A stretch of DNA of 64,000 nucleotides from Thalassospira mesophila (GTDB lineage: Bacteria; Pseudomonadota; Alphaproteobacteria; Rhodospirillales; Thalassospiraceae). The notes under the pieces were generated by a model. It searched no databases, was not told where the DNA came from, and saw only the letters and a program-made list of their open reading frames with translations. Below, one piece after another: positions 40,463 to 48,537 of this stretch. Numbering within the stretch: the stretch's first letter is position 1; each line of letters opens with the position of its first letter. The stretch lies in assembly GCF_002115755.1 (NCBI RefSeq), contig NZ_JFKA01000002.1, forward strand, positions 682,001-746,000, in the 5' to 3' direction. The translations under genes and the position numbers were made by a program.

Positions 40463-41314
40463 TTATCCTTTGACTGCACCTGCCGTCAGCCCCTGAACCA
40501 GATAACGCTGGATCAGCAGGAAGAAGGCACAGGCAGGGATCAGGGCCAGCACACCAGCCGCCATCATTTGTCCGAAATCGACACCGAATTTGGAAACGAA
40601 GCTGAGCAAGCCGACCGGGAAGGTTGAAGCCGATTCACTGCTGACCAGCATCAGGGCGAATAACAGTTCCGACCATGCCGCGGTAAAGACAAAGCCAAGG
40701 GTGGCGGCAATGCCAGGCAGGGTGAGGGGCAGGATGATGCGGCGGAAGGCCTCAAACCGGGTGTTGCCGTCTATCATGGCGGCTTCTTCCAGATCCTTGG
40801 GGATGCCATCAAAGAAGGATTGCATCAGAAAGGTGGCGAAGGGCACGTTAAAGGCGGTGTAAACAATGATCAGGCCGGTCAGGCTGTCGGTCAGGCCCAG
40901 CGGGGCAAGAATGCGGAAAATTGGCGCGATCAGCATGACCAGCGGAAACATTTGCGTGATCAGCATCAGGGCGACAATGACGATTTTGCCGTTAAAGCGA
41001 AACCGCGAAAAGGCATAGCCTGTGACGGCGGCAATGATGCAGGTAAACAGGGCGGTAAAGCCCGACACAATCACCGAGTTCATGAAATAATGCGGGAAGT
41101 GGCTTTGGGTCAGCACAAAGGTGTAATTGTCCCACGTTGTGCGTGACGGCCACATTCGTACACCTTCGGTATAGAGAATGTCGTTGGGGGTCACCGACAC
41201 CTTTAGCAGCCAGTAAAGCGGAAACAGCGCAAAGGCGACGAAAGCAGCAATCATAAGATAATGCGTGCCCCAATAGGCCGTTTTGCGAAGCCGGGATTTT
41301 CCGGGCGTTGACAT
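40463..41314 (-). CDS. Carbohydrate-type ABC permease, MalG family
   Basis: This 283-residue inner-membrane permease has six hydrophobic helices and the EAA loop (EEAAMIDGNTRFEAFRRIILPL, about residues 175-196) that docks on the ATPase. The opening AYWGTHYLMIAAFVAFALFPLYWLL is typical of MalG-type proteins. It pairs with the MalF-type permease 18 bases upstream in the operon. Confidence 0.9.
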   Translation of the reverse strand: MSTPGKSRLRKTAYWGTHYLMIAAFVAFALFPLYWLLKVSVTPNDILYTEGVRMWPSRTTWDNYTFVLTQSHFPHYFMNSVIVSGFTALFTCIIAAVTGYAFSRFRFNGKIVIVALMLITQMFPLVMLIAPIFRILAPLGLTDSLTGLIIVYTAFNVPFATFLMQSFFDGIPKDLEEAAMIDGNTRFEAFRRIILPLTLPGIAATLGFVFTAAWSELLFALMLVSSESASTFPVGLLSFVSKFGVDFGQMMAAGVLALIPACAFFLLIQRYLVQGLTAGAVKG

Positions 41315-41332
41315 GTCCGAATTCCTTTGGGG

Positions 41333-42265
41333 TTAACTATCAGCGTGGGTCATGGCGCGGCGCAGCGCAATAACGCCCAGCGCATAGGCCAGCAACAAAA
41401 CAAGCAACACCGCCGCAATGGCCGAGGCATAGCCGAAATCAAGGCGACGAAACGCCTGGGTAAAGATGTAGCTGGCCACGATCTGGGTTGAATCAGCCGG
41501 GCCACCTTTGGTCATCACCACAATGAGATCGGCGAAATTGGCAATCCAGATGGTGCGCAGCATCAAGGTTATCGCAATGGTGGGCGCGAGGAAGGGAATG
41601 GTGATGCTGATAAATTTCTGGCGCGTTGTTGCCCCGTCAATCGAGGCGGCTTCGTACAATTCGCCGGGAATGGATTGCAGGGCGGCCAGCAGGGTGATGG
41701 CAAAAAACGGAATGCCAAACCAGATATTGGCAATGATCGGCCCCCACATTGCCAGATCGGGGTCTGACAAAATGTTAAAGGGGGTATCCATCAAACCCAG
41801 ACTGGTCAGCCAGTGCGGCAAGGGGCCAACAACAGGGTTAAACATCCATGCCCAGTTAAGACCGGACAGAAATGTTGGCACCGCCCACGGCAAAAACACC
41901 AGCGCCTGAATAAGCCTGCGGCCCAAAAACTGGCGGTTTAGCAGCAATGCCAGCACCAGCCCCAGCGAAAACTGAAACGCCAGCGAGCCAAAGGTCCACC
42001 AGGCGGTATTGATTAACGCGCCTAAAAAGGCGCTGTCATGGGCCAGTGCCTGAAAATGGGCCAGCCCGACAAACCCGCCACTAAACGGGTTGAGAATACG
42101 GATGTCGCGAAAGGCATAGCTTAAGCCCAGAATAAGGGGCATCAGCATAACCGCGACAATCAGCACCACGGCGGGCGATACATAATAATAGGGTTCAAGT
42201 ATGCCGGAAAGCCTGCGGGAAAATACGCCCCGCCTTGCGGCGGGACGTTTTCCGACATCAGTCAT
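41333..42265 (-). CDS. Carbohydrate-type ABC permease, MalF family
   Basis: This 310-residue permease has six or more membrane helices and an EAA loop (EAASIDGATTRQKFISITIP, about residues 215-234). It forms the heterodimeric channel with the MalG-type subunit. Start choice is uncertain: ATG 42265 lies 5 bases after the binding-protein stop and is preferred; upstream in-frame ATG 42292 and an open frame to 42325 overlap that gene. No strong ribosome binding site is visible, which points to coupled translation. Confidence 0.88.
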   Translation of the reverse strand: MTDVGKRPAARRGVFSRRLSGILEPYYYVSPAVVLIVAVMLMPLILGLSYAFRDIRILNPFSGGFVGLAHFQALAHDSAFLGALINTAWWTFGSLAFQFSLGLVLALLLNRQFLGRRLIQALVFLPWAVPTFLSGLNWAWMFNPVVGPLPHWLTSLGLMDTPFNILSDPDLAMWGPIIANIWFGIPFFAITLLAALQSIPGELYEAASIDGATTRQKFISITIPFLAPTIAITLMLRTIWIANFADLIVVMTKGGPADSTQIVASYIFTQAFRRLDFGYASAIAAVLLVLLLAYALGVIALRRAMTHADS

Positions 42266-42270
42266 GTTGG

Positions 42271-43539
42271 TCACGGGTTTGTTGCCATCCATTTCTGCTG
42301 GGCCGGGGTCAGGTAATCGGCCCACTGTTTGCCCAGTTCTTCGGGGGTGATGCGGCCCAGAAGGGCTTCCTGACTGGTGCGGATGACCAGGGAATCTTTA
42401 AAGAACGCAAATTCTTCAAGATGGGTCGGCATCACGGTCGGATGAACGTCAGGGTCCGAAAGTTCGGCAAACCAGCCTTTGAACTGGTCGGATGCAAAAA
42501 ACGGATCGGATTCAGCACCCTTGTAAATTGGCAATGCGCCAATGCGCTTGTTCCAGGTCAGGTTGGCATCCTTGCTTTCAAGGTGCGAAATCAGTTTCCA
42601 GGCTTCGTCTTTATGCTCGCTGGATTTAAACATCGACCAACCGGCATAGCCAATGGTTGGGAATGCCTTGCCAGACGGGCCTTTGGGCATGGTGGTAATG
42701 CCGAAATCCTCGGCTTTCATGCGGCTGGAAATGGCGATCAGGGCGTCGGGGTCCTGGTCAAGCATGGCGCAGGTGCCCGAATAGAAACCGGCGACAATTT
42801 CGTTAAAGCCCCAGTTCAGGCTGTCTTTGGGGGCCAGACCTTCTTTGTAAAGGTCGGTCAGGTATTTAAGGCCCTTAACCCAGCCATCGGAATCAAACGT
42901 GCTTTTGCCGTCTTTGGTGAAAAAGTCGTTGGACCCGGCGGCAGCGGCGCCAAACATCACCCAGCCATTAAGGCCACCGGGGCCGCCGCGCAGGCAATAG
43001 CCCGATTTGCCCGGCAAGGCCGAAACCTTTTTGGCGGCTTCGCGGAAATCTTCCAGCGTTTTGGGAACTTCGGTAACACCGGCTTCCTTGAACAGCTTTT
43101 TGTTATAGAACATGGCGCGCAGATAAAAACCATACGGCAGCATATAGGCTTCGTTGCCAGCCGAACGGGCAAATTCAAGCGCACGCGCATTCAGGTTTTC
43201 GGTCGCGTCCCAGTCTTTAAGGTAAGGTTCCAGGCTTTCAAGCGCGCCGTTATTGGCATACAGCGTTAGCCAGGTATCGGGCATTTCGACCACGTCGGGC
43301 GTTTGACCGGCCGACACCATGGTGGCGAATTTTTCAAATGCCTGTCCCCACGGCAGCGATGTGATTTCCACATTCACGCCGGGATTGGCATCTTCATATT
43401 CCTTGACCAGTGTTTTCAAGGTTGCGGTGCGGTCCGGGCTGGTGATGACTTCGACCAGCTTTAACGTGGTATCGGCATAGGCATGGCCCGCCAGCGCAAG
43501 CGAAGCTGCACCTGCCAGAATTGTTGTCTTCCAGTTCAT
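42271..43539 (-). CDS. Extracellular solute-binding protein, sugar ABC type (family 1)
   Basis: This 422-residue periplasmic receptor of the importer has signal peptide NWKTTILAGAASLALAGHAYA. The mature domain has TTLKLVEVITSPDRTATLKTLV, NPGVNVEITSLPWGQAFEKF and VEMPDTWLTLYANNGALE, as in MalE/UgpB-type proteins, and a later KIGALP-like KRIGALPIYKGAE segment. ATG 43539 follows AGGGGA. Ligand is unknown; the coupled PLP enzyme suggests a substrate that is a sugar- or amine-derived conjugate, or an unusual sulfur compound. Confidence 0.9.
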   Translation of the reverse strand: MNWKTTILAGAASLALAGHAYADTTLKLVEVITSPDRTATLKTLVKEYEDANPGVNVEITSLPWGQAFEKFATMVSAGQTPDVVEMPDTWLTLYANNGALESLEPYLKDWDATENLNARALEFARSAGNEAYMLPYGFYLRAMFYNKKLFKEAGVTEVPKTLEDFREAAKKVSALPGKSGYCLRGGPGGLNGWVMFGAAAAGSNDFFTKDGKSTFDSDGWVKGLKYLTDLYKEGLAPKDSLNWGFNEIVAGFYSGTCAMLDQDPDALIAISSRMKAEDFGITTMPKGPSGKAFPTIGYAGWSMFKSSEHKDEAWKLISHLESKDANLTWNKRIGALPIYKGAESDPFFASDQFKGWFAELSDPDVHPTVMPTHLEEFAFFKDSLVIRTSQEALLGRITPEELGKQWADYLTPAQQKWMATNP

Positions 43540-43571
43540 GTGAAGTCCCCTGTTAATGGACGTTTTGTTAT

Positions 43572-44744
43572 TTAAAGAGCGGCATCGATGGCAGCAGACA
43601 GATCCGACCAAAGGTCGTCTGCGTCCTCGAGGCCGATATGCAGGCGCACCAGATTTTCAGGCACGCCGAAACGAAGTGCCGAATTAGGCCCGCCAACCTG
43701 AGCCCGCGAAACCAGTGCGGGCACAACGAGGCTTTCATGGCCGCCCCAACTAACCCCGATTTTAAAAATGCCAAGGGCATCGCAAAAAAGCGGGATGTTG
43801 ACGCGGGGTGAAAATTCAAACGAAAACAAACCCGAAGACCCGGTTAAACCGTCGGGCAGATTGCGGCCCAGTGTCGGGTGGTACACCGCGACCACTTCGG
43901 GGTGATCGGCAAGCTTTTGGGCGATGGCAAGGCCGGAGCGTTGATGTTCGCGCATGCGGGCGGGCAGGGTGCGCAACCCGCGCAGCAACAGCCAGGCATC
44001 AAAAGCCGAAAGTTTACTGCCGAGATAAGGCAAAATCTGCCCGCGCAAACGGCCAATAAAGTCGTTGCTGGCGGCCACAACACCGGCTACCACATCACTG
44101 TGCCCGCCCAGATATTTTGATGCCGAATGAATAACAACATCGCACCCCAGCGTTGCGGGTTGCTGAAATATCGGCGAGGCCCAGCTGTTATCGATCATGG
44201 AAATCGCACCATGTTTACGGGCGATTTCGCATAGTTTGGCGATATCGTGAACATGAAATGTCCAGGATGTCGGGCTTTCAAGATAAAGCAGCTTTGCACC
44301 GGGCAGGGCCTTGTCAATCGCATCGATATCGCGACCATCGACATAATCGACCGTGACATTCAGGTCTTTCAGCATCATTTCAAAGAAACGATAGGCATCA
44401 GGGTAAAGATGCTCGACCGCGACAATGCGGTCGCCGGGTTTTACCACCGAAAGAACCGATGCCGAAATGGCGGCCATGCCACTGGCAAAACCAAGGGCGT
44501 CTTCGGTTTTTTCCAGTTTGGCGATTTTTTCTTCAAAGGCGCGCACGGTCGGGTTCAGGCCGCGACTGTAAACGGGGCGCACCTTTTTGCCGGCATAGGT
44601 ATCGGCCATGTCGGCGAAGGATTCAAAAACGAACAACGAGTTTTGAAAAATCGGCGGCACCACCGCATTGCCAAAATGGGTTTCATCATAGGCAACGACG
44701 GTTGACGGGGAAGACGTAACGACGGGGGGCTTATTGGTGTTCAT
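43572..44744 (-). CDS. Cys/Met metabolism PLP enzyme (cystathionine gamma-synthase/beta-lyase family)
   Basis: This 390-residue PLP enzyme of the Cys/Met metabolism family has FASGMAAISASVLSVV in the PLP phosphate region, LYLESPTSWTFHVHDI, IDNSWASPIFQQP with the Asp binding the PLP nitrogen, and the Schiff-base lysine in VIHSASKYLGGHSDVVAG (about residue 210). Members form or cleave C-S bonds, for example cystathionine beta-lyase, methionine gamma-lyase or O-acetylhomoserine sulfhydrylase. It overlaps the GntR gene by 14 bases. Lying between a GntR regulator and a sugar-type ABC importer is unusual and suggests catabolism of the imported compound. Confidence 0.85.
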   Translation of the reverse strand: MNTNKPPVVTSSPSTVVAYDETHFGNAVVPPIFQNSLFVFESFADMADTYAGKKVRPVYSRGLNPTVRAFEEKIAKLEKTEDALGFASGMAAISASVLSVVKPGDRIVAVEHLYPDAYRFFEMMLKDLNVTVDYVDGRDIDAIDKALPGAKLLYLESPTSWTFHVHDIAKLCEIARKHGAISMIDNSWASPIFQQPATLGCDVVIHSASKYLGGHSDVVAGVVAASNDFIGRLRGQILPYLGSKLSAFDAWLLLRGLRTLPARMREHQRSGLAIAQKLADHPEVVAVYHPTLGRNLPDGLTGSSGLFSFEFSPRVNIPLFCDALGIFKIGVSWGGHESLVVPALVSRAQVGGPNSALRFGVPENLVRLHIGLEDADDLWSDLSAAIDAAL

Positions 44745-45480
44745 TGGACATTCTCACGATGTCGTTTTCAACGACTTCCAGGATGGCGAGGGTATGCTGC
44801 CGGGCGCTTTCGGGGTCGCGCCGCTCGATGGCGTCAAACAGCATGCGGTGAAATTCAAAGGAATCACGGGCAAAATCGGGGCGGTTGAACGGGATGGAAA
44901 AGAACGATTCAAAGGCTTCGCGCATTTGGCCCAGCAATTGTTCAAATAGCGGGTTTCCGGCGGCCTTATAGATCGACAGGTGAAAAACAAGGTCGGCCTG
45001 GCCTGCTGTGCCTTCGCGTAAATGTTCGGCCTCCATTGCTTCCAGTGCCGTGCGCATTTCGGTGATATCCTCGGGCGATGCGCGTTTGGCGGCCAGAACG
45101 CTGGCCTCGCATTCCAGCCCGCGCCGCACCTCCAGCGTTTGCAACAGGCCGTCGCGCTGGGTGGCGATGGATAGCGGCATGTAAACGGTTTGTTCGGTGA
45201 CCGATCGTTTCAGATAGGTGCCAGAACCCCGCCTGATTTCAACAATGCCCAGGGCCTGCATATGGCCAATGGCTTCGCGGATGCTGGAACGGCCCACGTG
45301 AAGACCGGTCATTAATTCGCGTTCCGGCGGCAGACGGTCGCCGGGTTTCAGGTTTGTTTGAACGATAAAGCTGGTCAGCGCTTCCAAAATGGCATCGCGG
45401 CGTCCCGATGATGCAATGGGTGTAAAGCCGGTACCCGTTATGTCTGCCACACTTTGATCCCTGATTTGTCGGTTGTGCAT
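44731..45480 (-). CDS. GntR/FadR-family transcriptional regulator
   Basis: This 249-residue regulator has a winged helix-turn-helix (LKPGDRLPPERELMTGLHVGRSSIREAIGHMQALGIVEIRRGSGTYL, about residues 43-90 as pieces of the GntR signature) and a helical FCD/FadR-type ligand domain (LECEASVLAAKRASPEDITE, DLVFHLSIYKAAGNPLFEQLL) with metal-binding His and Asp residues. It heads the operon and overlaps the PLP gene, so it is coexpressed with, and likely controls, the transport genes. Three tandem 7-bp repeats lie 27 bases upstream of its start. Confidence 0.92.
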   Translation of the reverse strand: MHNRQIRDQSVADITGTGFTPIASSGRRDAILEALTSFIVQTNLKPGDRLPPERELMTGLHVGRSSIREAIGHMQALGIVEIRRGSGTYLKRSVTEQTVYMPLSIATQRDGLLQTLEVRRGLECEASVLAAKRASPEDITEMRTALEAMEAEHLREGTAGQADLVFHLSIYKAAGNPLFEQLLGQMREAFESFFSIPFNRPDFARDSFEFHRMLFDAIERRDPESARQHTLAILEVVENDIVRMSNEHQ

Positions 45481-45506
45481 CTTTGCCGGGCATATTGTGG
45501 TATGCC

Positions 45507-45527
45507 GTCAGACATCAGACGTCAGAC
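45507..45527. promoter_or_regulatory. Three tandem 7-bp repeats upstream of the GntR operon
   Basis: GTCAGAC, ATCAGAC and GTCAGAC follow one another without a gap. They sit 27 bases before the GntR start in the expected operator position. They resemble direct half-sites more than the spaced palindrome typical of FadR proteins. Confidence 0.5.
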
Positions 45528-45923
45528 CAATTTGTCCAATACAGGGGGCCATTGTCAAGTTTAATGAAAGTTCACGACTGTTTTTTGATATTTCCCGACA
45601 TAAAATTACAATAGCTCGACAAAATAGTGTTTTGCCGGGGCGTTTGTTTTGCGGCGAAAATTGCGGGGCGAAACCAAAAACTGCGCCGCCGCATCACCCG
45701 CCACGGTGTGTTGCGCGAAGGATATGCGAGGCGCGCAACCGGAGAAGCTGCGGGCAGCACTATGGGCTGCGATCTAACGTCGCTGGGAAACAGACTGTCA
45801 TATGGGTACCGAGTCTTTGGCGCTTGGACGCGATCAAGTAAGGCTTTTGCCAACAAGGTGCTGCGCGCAGATCGTCACGACGGGGAGGATGGCCGGGTTG
45901 GTGGTTTTTGCCGTGCAAGCAGC

Positions 45924-45966
45924 AAAAAGCCCGCAATGCGATCCTTGGTCAAGGGCATTGCGGGCT
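45924..45966 (-). terminator. Rho-independent terminator after the secreted-protein gene
   Basis: Read on the minus strand, CATTGCGGGCT and AGCCCGCAATG form an 11-bp perfect stem and T runs follow. It lies 30 bases beyond the stop of the gene at 45997-47187. Confidence 0.85.
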
Positions 45967-45996
45967 GAAACAAGGGGCGAGGGACAACAGGGCGAA

Positions 45997-47187
45997 CTAG
46001 CGGCCCGGGCCGTTCATAACGCGCTGGCCGTTAACCGTGATGCGGCCATCGGCAAGCAGTTGCAGTTTGTATTTACTGGTGCCTTGTTTGCCCGGCGTAC
46101 CTGCCGCCAGTCCGTCGACCGCAGGCGGGAACAGGGCACCGAGAATGGTGGGGCTTTTGGGGGTGCCCAAAAGATATTCCAGTTGTTCGCGGCCCACCAG
46201 GTCAAGGTCCAGCACGCCCTGAAAGCCATAAGCCGCATTTTTTTGCGGCACGAACTGGCCGGTGCCAGCAGCTTCAAGATTACGGCTTTCGACATACAGC
46301 TTTTCAACGTCAATCGGCTTGCCGGTTTTTAAGGCCTCGTGCCACAGGGCGTTGGCGATGTTGTTACGCACCAGCGACGGGCGCATGCCTGATAACAGGT
46401 CGCTTAAGCCTTGTTGTAAAATCGGGCGGGCGCTGGTCCATTTTACGCCGGTGGCATGGCCCAAAAGGCGCACGGTGCGCGGTTGAAACAGGCCGGGCAA
46501 CCACATGCCGTCATGGGCATAGTCCAGGCGGGTGGTGCCGTCGCTGTCAGGATACAGCGACAATTCGGCTGATTTCATCGCCCCCATTTTTTCGCGGTTG
46601 GGGCCGGTCCATTCGGCATCTTTCCAGGCAAGGTCAACCTTGCGCGTCAGCCACGAAATTTTCAGATCGCTTAGCAACCAGTGCTGGCGCGAAACCGGTT
46701 CGTCGGCACCAAGGAAATTGGCAAAGCCGGTAAACCCTTCCGGGCTTTGCGTTTGTGTGTTCCAGGTCACTGTGCCACGCGCATTATGCATGGTCAGGTT
46801 ACGCTGATTAATGGTTTCCTGTGCGCTGATGCTGGCTTGCTCAGGCAGGTTAAAATCGATGCTGACATAACGGGGGGTGTTTTTGTCGTCATTGACGTTG
46901 ATCTCGACATTGCTCATCACAAGGTCGCGATCACCTTCATATCCGCCCAGGGGCACATGGACATTGTCATAGTGAAAACTGGCAATGCCATCATGGCTGG
47001 TGGCAGAGGTTTCGGTCGCCGTAACGTCATGTTGTGCCATGACTTTTTGCAAAATCTGGCGAGCATTGTTAACATCCATGGCCGATGCGATACCGGGCAT
47101 GGCAAGCATACCCGCGCTCAGGCACAAAAAGGCCGTTAACCGGGGTGTTTTGCTGCCGGGTCGAAAACGAAAAACGGCCTTGTTCAT
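45997..47187 (-). CDS. Predicted secreted protein, DUF945/DUF2125-like, unknown function
   Basis: This 396-residue exported protein was not firmly recognised. It begins with a long basic leader and a signal peptide (PRLTAFLCLSAGMLAMPGIASA). The body has repeated beta-type segments (HDGIASFHYDNVHVPLGGYE, VSIDFNLPEQASI, LSDLKISWLTRKVDLAW) and a middle helical part, a pattern like periplasmic DUF945/DUF2125-type proteins. The end (DGRITVNGQRVMNGPGR) is also beta-like. It is monocistronic with a strong terminator. Confidence 0.6.
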   Translation of the reverse strand: MNKAVFRFRPGSKTPRLTAFLCLSAGMLAMPGIASAMDVNNARQILQKVMAQHDVTATETSATSHDGIASFHYDNVHVPLGGYEGDRDLVMSNVEINVNDDKNTPRYVSIDFNLPEQASISAQETINQRNLTMHNARGTVTWNTQTQSPEGFTGFANFLGADEPVSRQHWLLSDLKISWLTRKVDLAWKDAEWTGPNREKMGAMKSAELSLYPDSDGTTRLDYAHDGMWLPGLFQPRTVRLLGHATGVKWTSARPILQQGLSDLLSGMRPSLVRNNIANALWHEALKTGKPIDVEKLYVESRNLEAAGTGQFVPQKNAAYGFQGVLDLDLVGREQLEYLLGTPKSPTILGALFPPAVDGLAAGTPGKQGTSKYKLQLLADGRITVNGQRVMNGPGR

Positions 47188-47752
47188 TTATACAGTCTCG
47201 CTGGTCGTGAAGGAACGGATGCGAAGATATTGCAGGATTTTGGTAAAGATGGGGCAGTCGTGCTTTCGGGGGCTTGTCACGCGGTTGTGAAAGGCCGCGC
47301 GTCATTATTTCTGGCGCGCCGGTTTTTTAAACAGAATGATGGCGTTTGGCGACATAAAGGCATGCGGGCATAGCCCATAAATCGGAATGTCGCGTTTTGA
47401 TGTGCAACAGGACGGGCATACACGACCGGTTTTGCCCAACAGGACGCACTGCCGGGACAATATGGCTAAGCTCGTGATGTATCGGCTGATGGGGCCGGGG
47501 TCATGTGCGGGGCCAGGCACGAAGGCCCGATGATGAATGCCGGTTTTGGGAAAGAAGTACAGGCCGCCCGCATTTCGGTGTGCAGGTGCCCCTTTGATAT
47601 CAGGTCATATACCGGGCTTTTAGCGGGCAGGGCCATGAATTTGAAAAGCGGGCATGACACGGGGGGCGATAGACAATTGTAATTTAATTTTGCGTTGCAA
47701 TATGTTCGATTATGGAAGATTTTACATATGGGGAAAAGGGGATTGGCCGGGG
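47188..47752. other. Long intergenic region with one possible small gene
   Basis: These 565 bases lie between two minus-strand genes. A 71-codon frame (47305-47520, listed next) has a Cys-rich segment. The rest shows no convincing gene; overlapping frames on both strands have no good starts. The last 60 bases before the TetR gene are AT-rich and contain part of its 3' flank. Confidence 0.35.
47305..47520 (-). CDS. Possible small Cys-rich protein
   Basis: A 71-codon frame encodes a peptide with QCVLLGKTGRVCPSCCTSKR, a Cys-x9-Cys-x2-Cys-Cys pattern like a small zinc-binding element, and a basic C-terminus (FKKPARQK). No strong ribosome binding site was noticed and the composition resembles an intergenic frame. 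Homologue search would decide whether it is a gene. Confidence 0.3.
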   Translation of the reverse strand: MPGPAHDPGPISRYITSLAILSRQCVLLGKTGRVCPSCCTSKRDIPIYGLCPHAFMSPNAIILFKKPARQK

Positions 47753-48403
47753 TCAATCTTCGCGATTTCGGGTCCAGATGCCGTTAAATAACAGGTCAAT
47801 TAACTGGTTTGCGCGCTTTACGATTTCGTCTTTGGACGGGATGTGCGACGGGGCGGTTTCAAGAACGACATCTCGCCATTGTCCCTGAATCATGGCGAGG
47901 AACATTTTGGCTGTAAATTCGGGGTCCGCGATCCGCATATTGCCGATATCGTTTTGATGCTGAAAAAAGGAAATCGTGCGTTCGGTTACGGGTTCGGGGC
48001 CATTTTTCATAAAGGTTTCGCGGATGCCGGGAAATTGATCCATTTCAAGCTGCAAGAAGCTCATGATGCGGATCGATTCGTCATCCAGGCACTTTTCCGT
48101 CATGATAATCGTGAAGTTAAGCAGGGCTTCGCGCGGGGGAATATCCGATCCCAGCGATGTTTGTAAAATTTCTGAAAACTCCTGACACTTTTCTGTCAGG
48201 ACAGATGCGATAAGACCATCTTTGCCACCAAAAGCTTCGTAAAGGGTCGTTCGCGACCCGCCAGAGCGGGAGATAACATCGTTTAACGTCACAGCCGCAA
48301 ATCCCTTGGTCGCAAGGATTTCCCAGGTGGCATCAAGCATCGCCCGGCGACGTGCCTCACCGCGCGATATTTGTTTTGAGACCGGCTGTAATGTTTCGCT
48401 CAT
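47753..48403 (-). CDS. TetR family regulator of the RND pump
   Basis: This 216-residue TetR repressor has a helix-turn-helix in TKGFAAVTLNDVISRSGGSRTTLYEAFGGKDGL (about residues 30-62) and a helical ligand domain. The gene diverges from an AcrAB-type pump, and a 12-bp palindrome lies between, the classical AcrR/TtgR arrangement. The start is the ATG at 48403, with an AAGG several bases upstream; the longer frame to 48451 overlaps the operator. Ligands are likely toxic hydrophobic compounds expelled by the pump. Confidence 0.9.
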   Translation of the reverse strand: MSETLQPVSKQISRGEARRRAMLDATWEILATKGFAAVTLNDVISRSGGSRTTLYEAFGGKDGLIASVLTEKCQEFSEILQTSLGSDIPPREALLNFTIIMTEKCLDDESIRIMSFLQLEMDQFPGIRETFMKNGPEPVTERTISFFQHQNDIGNMRIADPEFTAKMFLAMIQGQWRDVVLETAPSHIPSKDEIVKRANQLIDLLFNGIWTRNRED

Positions 48404-48455
48404 GATTTTAAAGGGCCTTATGTTTTTGGGTCTTGCTTCGGCACTGCACAATATG

Positions 48456-48467
48456 TACTGTACAGTA
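48456..48467. promoter_or_regulatory. 12-bp palindrome, likely TetR operator
   Basis: TACTGTACAGTA is a perfect palindrome, flanked by further TACAGT-type half-sites to 48472. It lies midway between the TetR gene and the RND pump genes and overlaps their likely promoters. Confidence 0.65.
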
Positions 48468-48537
48468 CAGTATTCTTAAAAGCAATGGCAAGGCTGATGT
48501 AACGGCTTTGCATTTCGGGACTGGAAGGAAGAAAATT

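Larger units (their letters stand above)
45481..45996. other. Gene-free region upstream of the GntR operon
   Basis: These 516 bases hold the GntR operator repeats (45507-45527) and, at the right end, a minus-strand terminator (45924-45966). Several overlapping frames cover the middle, none with a convincing start or composition; one is 122 codons. A low-abundance RNA cannot be ruled out. Confidence 0.4.

Noticed and set aside
42235..43269. 344-codon plus-strand frame opposite the sugar-binding-protein gene
   Set aside because: Antisense to a clear binding-protein gene with a signal peptide and ribosome binding site.
45802..46332. 176-codon plus-strand frame at the secreted-protein gene 3' end
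   Set aside because: It overlaps the antisense of that gene and a terminator; no start signal was seen.
47466..47756. 96-codon minus-strand frame upstream of the TetR 3' end
   Set aside because: No ribosome binding site and no coherent composition; it overlaps the other intergenic frame.
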